Below are positions 16,049 to 20,004 of a DNA stretch of 20,004 bases, in pieces. The position numbers and the translations under genes were made by a program. Positions within the stretch are counted from its first letter, which is position 1; each line of letters begins with the position of its first letter. Location: assembly GCA_021325365.1 (NCBI GenBank), contig JAJPHF010000154.1, positions 1-20,004 of the forward strand, in the 5' to 3' direction. The notes under the pieces are model-generated. The model was not told the origin of the DNA. It made no database searches and saw only the letters and a list, made by a program, of their open reading frames with translations. The DNA is from Pseudomonadota bacterium (lineage in GTDB: Bacteria; Chloroflexota; UBA6077; JAJPHF01).

Positions 16049-16072
16049 TGCTGACGAATGGCGGCGTATACT
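16044..16072 (+). promoter_or_regulatory. Sigma-70 promoter for the DHA2 efflux pump
   Basis: -35 TTGATT (16044-16049), a 17-nt spacer and -10 TATACT (16067-16072). The transcript would begin near 16079, which excludes the in-frame ATG at 16058 as the start and supports 16121. Confidence 0.75.
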
Positions 16073-16120
16073 CGCTCGGGGGGGCCGCACGCCGCCGCGG
16101 CCGTCCGCCGAGGAGGTATC

Positions 16121-17725
16121 ATGCGACGACCCGCCGGCGATCCGGCTACCCCGCGCCCCTCGCGCCCGAGCGCAGCGCGCCTCGCGCCGCCGTCCAAGTG
16201 GCTCACGCTAACCGCCGCCTGCTTCGGCTTGATGATGCTGTACGTCGACCTGTTCATCGTCAACGTGGCCCTGCCCGCCATTGGGCAGGATCTCCAGGCG
16301 CCTGCCAGCCTGACCTCGTGGACCATCGCGGGGTACGCGCTGATGATCGGCGTCCTGCCGATGGGCGCCGGGCGCTTGGCCGACCTGTGGGGCCAGCGCC
16401 GAGTATATCTGGCTGGGCTGGCGCTGTTCACCGTCGCCTCGCTCGCCTGTGGTCTGGCGCCGTCGATCGCCCTGCTGATCGCCTGCCGCGTGGCGCAAGG
16501 GGTGGGCGCGGCGATCATGACGCCCAGCACGCTCGCCATCGTCACCCGCGCCTTCCCGCCGGCGCAGCGCGGCCTGGCGATCGGCATCTACAGCAGCGTC
16601 TCGGGGATCGGACTGGTGGCCGGGCCGGTGCTCGGGGGGCTGCTCGTACAGCTCGACAGCTGGCGCTGGGTCTTCTTCGTCAACGTGCCGCTGGGCATCC
16701 TGGCTATCGGCTTGACAACGTTGGCGGTGCCGGAAGCGCGGGACGAGACCGTGGCGGCAGTGGACTGGCTCGGGCTGGCTTTGCTGTCCGCCGGCCTGTT
16801 CGGGCTGCTGTTCGCGCTCACCCACCTGACCGAGCGGGGCAGCCAGCCGGTCGCGCTCGCCAGCGCGCTGCTGAGCGGCGCTGCCCTGGTCGCCTTCGTC
16901 TGGGTGGAGCAGCACGTGGCCTGGCCGCTGGTCGATCTCGCGCTCCTGCGCCGGCGGCCGTTCGTGATGGCCTGCCTCAGCTTCTTTCTCTTCGCCGCGG
17001 CCCTGTTCGGCTCGCAGCCGTACTGGAGCCTGTTCATGCAGAACTACTGGGGCTTCTCGCCCCTGGCGGGCGGCCTGGCGTTTCTGCCGTCGACGGCCCT
17101 GATCGCGGCGCTCACCCCGGTCGCGGGCGTGCTCGGCCAGCGGGCGGGCACGCGGCTGCGACTCGTGGCGGCGAGCGGCATCTGTGCGCTCGGCCTGAGC
17201 TTCCTCTACGTCTGTGTCTACGTGACCTGGAGTGGCGCCGCGAGCAGCTACACCGCCGGGCTGCTGCCCGCGCTGGTGCTGCGCGGCGTGGGGATCCCGC
17301 TGGTCGCGGCCTGCACGTCGCTCGCCGTGATGAACGCCGTGCCGGTCGAGAAAGCGGGGCTGGCGGCCGGCACCCTCGGCATGGCGCGCAACGTCGGGAC
17401 GGCGGCCGGCGTGGCGCTCCTCGGCGCCGCGTTCGCTGCCCACGTCGACGCGGTGATCGCGCCGCCCCAGGCCGCCCTGGCGCCGCTCGACCTGGCCGCG
17501 CTGCGGGTCGCCGCGGCGCAGTTCATCGCCGCTGGCGATGGCGCGGGGCGCACGCTCGCCGAGGCGGCCATCCTGGGCGGCTTCGCTCGCCTTGCCCTGC
17601 TCTGCGCGCTGCTCTGCGGCGCCGCGATGGGGGCCGCGCTCCTCTCGCGCGACCGTCGGGAGGATAGCCTGCCAATCCAGGCCGCGGCGGTGGCAGCCAG
17701 CGTGTCCCGCCCCGCCGACGGGTGA
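16121..17725 (+). CDS. DHA2-family MFS drug efflux transporter (EmrB/QacA-like, 14 helices)
   Basis: A 534-residue inner-membrane proton-coupled exporter. The ATG at 16121 has GAGGAGG upstream. After a Pro-rich cytoplasmic tail, helix 1 carries motif D1 (LYVDLFIVNVALP, D43). Motif A is GRLADLWGQRR at 84-94, and motif C lies in GLVAGPVLGGLL. The length and the long central loop fit the 14-helix DHA2 subfamily, which exports hydrophobic cations, antibiotics or bile salts. It is divergent from the CGNR regulator, with a palindrome over its -35 box, so it is probably inducible. A short hairpin follows the stop. The substrate cannot be assigned. Confidence 0.9.
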   Translation: MRRPAGDPATPRPSRPSAARLAPPSKWLTLTAACFGLMMLYVDLFIVNVALPAIGQDLQAPASLTSWTIAGYALMIGVLPMGAGRLADLWGQRRVYLAGLALFTVASLACGLAPSIALLIACRVAQGVGAAIMTPSTLAIVTRAFPPAQRGLAIGIYSSVSGIGLVAGPVLGGLLVQLDSWRWVFFVNVPLGILAIGLTTLAVPEARDETVAAVDWLGLALLSAGLFGLLFALTHLTERGSQPVALASALLSGAALVAFVWVEQHVAWPLVDLALLRRRPFVMACLSFFLFAAALFGSQPYWSLFMQNYWGFSPLAGGLAFLPSTALIAALTPVAGVLGQRAGTRLRLVAASGICALGLSFLYVCVYVTWSGAASSYTAGLLPALVLRGVGIPLVAACTSLAVMNAVPVEKAGLAAGTLGMARNVGTAAGVALLGAAFAAHVDAVIAPPQAALAPLDLAALRVAAAQFIAAGDGAGRTLAEAAILGGFARLALLCALLCGAAMGAALLSRDRREDSLPIQAAAVAASVSRPADG

Positions 17726-17737
17726 TCGCCGGCCGGC

Positions 17738-17760
17738 GGGCGCCGCGAAGCGCGGCGCCC
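17738..17760. terminator. Bidirectional hairpin terminator
   Basis: GGGCGCCGCG and CGCGGCGCCC form a perfect 10-bp stem with loop AAG between the convergent efflux-pump and GT-C-like genes. Confidence 0.65.
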
Positions 17761-17786
17761 AGCGGGAGCGTCCGTGCCGGCGGCGC

Positions 17787-19670
17787 TCAGTCGCCGCGGA
17801 CGAAGACCGCCGCGCCGGGGCCGTCGTAGACGCGCTGGTAGCGCGGGTCCGCGGCCAGGCTCGCGCGCAGGACCGCGCAGCAGTCGTCGTCCGCCGCGCC
17901 GGGGACGAACTGCACGACCGGCCGCTTCGCCACGTAGACGTGGCTGAACGGCGTGCCGCTCGCCGCGCGCCAGGCCTCCAGACAGTCGGCCGTCTGGCGC
18001 GCGCAGGCCTGGAGCGCGTCGTAGCGCGTCGTCTGTGCGCGGAAGGCGCCGCCGCCCAGCCATTCATACCCCTGCACCGTCGCCACGCTGACGCGGTCGG
18101 TGAGCGCGGGGAACCACTCGGACGAGCGGTCGCCGGCCCAGCGGTCGCCCGTCACCACGGCGAAGCGGCTGGTGGGCGGCGTGCCCTGCGCGATCCAGGC
18201 CATCGCTGCGCGCTCGTCGGCGCCAAGCGCGCCGAGCGGGCCGGTCAGGCCCAGCGCGGCGCCCGCTGTTGCGTAGGTCAGGAGAAAGACGACCGCGCCG
18301 CCCAGTAGGAGCGGGCGCCAGCGGCGGTCGGCCGCGCAGAGCGCGGCCGATCGGACCGCCTTCGGCCCAGCGGCAGCGGGCGGGCGCGGCTCGGTCGTCG
18401 CGGCGGCAGGCGCGCACCCGCCGCCAGGTGATGCCGACCGCCCGCGCTCCGCCCCGAGCGCCCGGTCACGGCCCGCCCCGAGGGCCAGCGGCACGAGCCC
18501 CTGAGCCATGCCGACGCCCGCCAGGAGGCCGAGCGGCACGCTGCCGATGGTGAGCGCGCTGCGCGGCCCGAGCAGGAACACGGTGGCCAGCCAGACGGGC
18601 AGCAGCCAGCGGCGCTCGCGCAGGCAGACGAGCGCGCCCACGAGCGCGAGCGCGCCGAGCAGCGGGAACGCCGGCTCGTCGCTGATCGTCAGCTTGAGCA
18701 GGCTGGCCAGGCCGAGCAGCGTCCAGCCGCTGCTGCCGGCCGCGAGCAGCGGCCCGGGGCCGTGGCGCGCGAGCACGGTGGCCCACCAGGGCGCCGTGAG
18801 CAGCGCCACCCCGAGCGCCACCAGTACCGAGGCGGCGGTCCCGTGCCGCGTGCGGCCCCAGGCGAGCCAGAACAGCGCGGCGCTGTAGGCGAGGAACCAG
18901 GCGATCTCGGGGTGGCTCAGCACGGTCGCGGCGGCGAACAGCGTCGTCAGCGCGAGCGGCGCGGCGCCGGAGCTGCGGCCTCGACGGCCGCGGGCGGGCA
19001 CGAGACCCGCCCCTACGAGAAGCCGCGCAGCAGCAAAGTGGGTCGCCACGGGACGCCGCGCAGCAGCGGAGTCGGGCGCCGCGGGACGCCGGGCGCCAGT
19101 AGCATCGTCGGTTTGCGGTAGTGCGGCTTCCCCCGGCGTACTCTGGGTCGTCTGGGCCTGGCCGACCTCGGCGTAGAGGCGGTGGGCCTGCCAGAGCGCC
19201 AGCACGGCGAACAGCAGCCCCGGCGCGCGCGTGACGCCGCCGCCCATCAGCAGCCACTCGAAGCTGCGCGGCAGCAGCGCGAACGCCACGACGGCGCACG
19301 CGGCCGCGCGCGGGCCTAGCAGCCGACTCGCCAGCGCAAAGAAGGCGGGAATCAGCAGCAGGCAGCAGAGCAGCGGCCAGCCCCGGAACACGGCGAGCAG
19401 CGACCAGGGCATGAGGGTCGCGGCGAGGCCCGCCACGTAGAAGCCGAGCGGCGGGTAGGCGAAGGGCAGGGCGGCGGCGTTGTAGGTGGTGGTCGCGGGC
19501 AGCGCGTAGCCGTTCCGCTGCAGGTCGCGCGTCATGACGTAGAACAGCCCGCCGTCGTGGAGCGGAAAGGCCGCGGCGAGCACGTAGCCCAGCCGCACGG
19601 CGGCGCCGAGCAGGAGCGCCGCGCCGAGCCCGAGGAGCGGGATGCGCCTCGCCGGGGCCGGGCTCGGCAC
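17787..19670 (-). CDS. GT-C (GT39/ArnT-like) polytopic membrane protein with in-frame repeat insertions
   Basis: A protein of 627 residues from a GTG at 19670 preceded by GAGAGGA; the frame is open further out to 19994, but a TAGAAT -10 box at 19708-19703 and a dispersed repeat argue that this is non-coding. Helix 1 is followed by LHDGGLFYVMTRDLQ with D39 in the place of the GT-C catalytic Asp, then PFAYPPLGFYVAGL. About ten helices lead to a soluble C-terminal domain (AMAWIAQGTPPTSRFAVVTG, YEWLGGG, SHVYVAKRP). Two hydrophilic, low-complexity insertions interrupt the membrane part: residues about 169-236, holding two 11-residue repeats and the translated hairpin element (VGAGLVPARG), and about 397-450. 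It is probably a lipid-linked sugar transferase; the acceptor is unknown. Confidence 0.75.
   Translation of the reverse strand: MPSPAPARRIPLLGLGAALLLGAAVRLGYVLAAAFPLHDGGLFYVMTRDLQRNGYALPATTTYNAAALPFAYPPLGFYVAGLAATLMPWSLLAVFRGWPLLCCLLLIPAFFALASRLLGPRAAACAVVAFALLPRSFEWLLMGGGVTRAPGLLFAVLALWQAHRLYAEVGQAQTTQSTPGEAALPQTDDATGARRPAAPDSAAARRPVATHFAAARLLVGAGLVPARGRRGRSSGAAPLALTTLFAAATVLSHPEIAWFLAYSAALFWLAWGRTRHGTAASVLVALGVALLTAPWWATVLARHGPGPLLAAGSSGWTLLGLASLLKLTISDEPAFPLLGALALVGALVCLRERRWLLPVWLATVFLLGPRSALTIGSVPLGLLAGVGMAQGLVPLALGAGRDRALGAERGRSASPGGGCAPAAATTEPRPPAAAGPKAVRSAALCAADRRWRPLLLGGAVVFLLTYATAGAALGLTGPLGALGADERAAMAWIAQGTPPTSRFAVVTGDRWAGDRSSEWFPALTDRVSVATVQGYEWLGGGAFRAQTTRYDALQACARQTADCLEAWRAASGTPFSHVYVAKRPVVQFVPGAADDDCCAVLRASLAADPRYQRVYDGPGAAVFVRGD
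18328..18350. repeat. Intragenic perfect hairpin
   Basis: TCGGCCGCGC and GCGCGGCCGA flank AGA, a perfect 10-bp stem with a 3-nt loop, inside the second hydrophilic insertion of the GT-C-like protein. Confidence 0.6.
18985..19018 (-). repeat. Dispersed hairpin repeat, copy D, inside a coding sequence
   Basis: The minus strand reads TCGTAGGGGCGGGTCTCGTG and continues into CCCGCCCGCGGCCG. It differs from copy C (14074-14107) at one of 34 positions. It is read in frame as part of VGAGLVPARGRR in the GT-C-like protein. Confidence 0.9.
19020..19085 (-). repeat. 33-bp tandem duplication abutting copy D
   Basis: Two 33-nt units (19020-19052 and 19053-19085) share the CCGCGCAGCAGC core and the GTCG/GCC..CGGG end, and a partial third unit follows. 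In the protein they give ARRPAAPDSAA and ARRPVATHFAA, keeping the frame. Confidence 0.8.
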
Positions 19671-19702
19671 GGTCGTCGTCCTCTCGCGCGTGCAGTCGCC
19701 GT

Positions 19703-19708
19703 ATTCTA
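19703..19708 (-). promoter_or_regulatory. -10 box of the GT-C-like gene
   Basis: The minus strand reads TAGAAT 33 nt before the GTG at 19670. It matches the TAGAAT of the hydrolase promoter but lacks the upstream TG. Confidence 0.35.
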
Positions 19709-19897
19709 CCCGGGGACCGCCCGTGGGCGCGCAAACGGGGCGCTCCGACACGGACCGGTCCGCCGGCACGGGGTGTCCGCCGGGTTCTTGCGGCTCATGG
19801 TAGCGGCGTGCTCGATCGCGTCCGCGGACCCGCCGGCAGGTGCGCCAGTTTAGCCGAGGAACGGTCAAACGATGCTCCTTGACCGGGTGGGTAAACG

Positions 19898-19968
19898 CTA
19901 GAGCCGTTTGCGCGCCAGGTGAGCGGCCAGCGTGTCGTAGGGGCGGCTCTCGTGGCCGCCCGCGGCCT
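19898..19968 (+). repeat. Dispersed hairpin repeat, copy B (long form)
   Basis: It starts CTAGAGC and runs through AGGTGAGCGGCCAGCGT into TCGTAGGGGCGGCTCTCGTG. It aligns with copy A (8933-9004) along about 70 nt, so the repeat unit is longer than the hairpin alone. Confidence 0.85.
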
Positions 19969-20004
19969 GTGGCGCGGAATACTGCGAGCGCCACTGCCGC
20001 CGCC

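Larger units (their letters stand above)
19671..20004. other. 334-nt non-coding stretch at the right edge
   Basis: It contains the leader and -10 box of the GT-C-like gene, an inverted repeat CGGTCAA-N10-TTGACCG (19862-19885), and repeat copy B. No gene is recognised in it, although a minus-strand frame is open through it. Confidence 0.55.

Noticed and set aside
16208..18067. A 619-codon minus-strand frame covering the efflux pump
   Set aside because: The translation is Arg/Gly/Gln/His-rich low complexity, antisense to a clear MFS gene, and it crosses the terminator at 17738-17760.
19671..19994. N-terminal extension of the GT-C-like protein by 108 codons
   Set aside because: The extension lacks membrane-protein or family character, overlaps a dispersed repeat and a TAGAAT promoter box, and the GTG at 19670 has a ribosome site.

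Overview
This is a GC-rich bacterial chromosomal window (roughly 70% G+C by eye). It has dense short operons, strong Shine-Dalgarno sites, sigma-70 type promoters and long GC-only hairpins between convergent genes. Gene content (GT-C/GT87 membrane proteins, a lone Flp-type pilin, a FIST protein, a CGNR regulator, a dispersed TCGTAGGGGCGGG hairpin repeat) resembles Chloroflexota or a similar GC-rich terrestrial lineage. No rRNA or other phylogenetic marker is present, so the taxonomy is only a guess.

Layout. 1-755 (-) is a VOC dioxygenase-like gene cut by the left edge, divergent from an aldo/keto reductase at 968-1951 (+). 4371-2084 (-) is a two-gene operon of a FIST sensor-type protein and a lipoprotein ABC substrate-binding protein, divergent from an alpha/beta hydrolase at 4520-5260 (+). 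6634-5318 (-) is an OxlT-like oxalate/formate MFS antiporter. 6635-7213 has no convincing gene. 7214-8854 (+) and 10375-9047 (-) are convergent polytopic GT-C type membrane proteins, with a hairpin repeat between them. 11044-10535 (-) encodes a Flp-type prepilin fused to a peptidase-S74/intramolecular-chaperone domain, behind a good promoter and a leader of about 270 nt. 11633-15191 (+) is a gamma-delta / alpha / beta operon of a 2-oxoacid:ferredoxin oxidoreductase. The alpha active-site motif YPIRPYT and its paired Arg and Asp match what I recall for oxalate oxidoreductase. 15852-15265 (-) is a CGNR zinc-finger regulator, divergent from a DHA2 (EmrB/QacA-like) efflux pump at 16121-17725 (+). 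19670-17787 (-) is another GT-C like membrane protein, with a hairpin repeat and a 33-bp tandem duplication inside its reading frame.

How the genes may work together. The OxlT-like carrier and the predicted oxalate oxidoreductase, about 5 kb apart, together suggest oxalate uptake and oxidation to CO2 with reduction of ferredoxin. The oxidoreductase promoter carries a GntR/FadR-type operator half a helical turn past the -10 box. The CGNR protein probably regulates the adjacent efflux pump, whose -35 box is covered by a palindrome. The three GT-C proteins could contribute to cell-envelope glycan assembly, but nothing here gives their substrates.

The most novel items are the pilin-S74 fusion, whose autocleavage dyad is intact and would release a normal-sized Flp pilin, and a four-copy hairpin repeat family that shows a compensatory base-pair change and has one copy inside a coding sequence.
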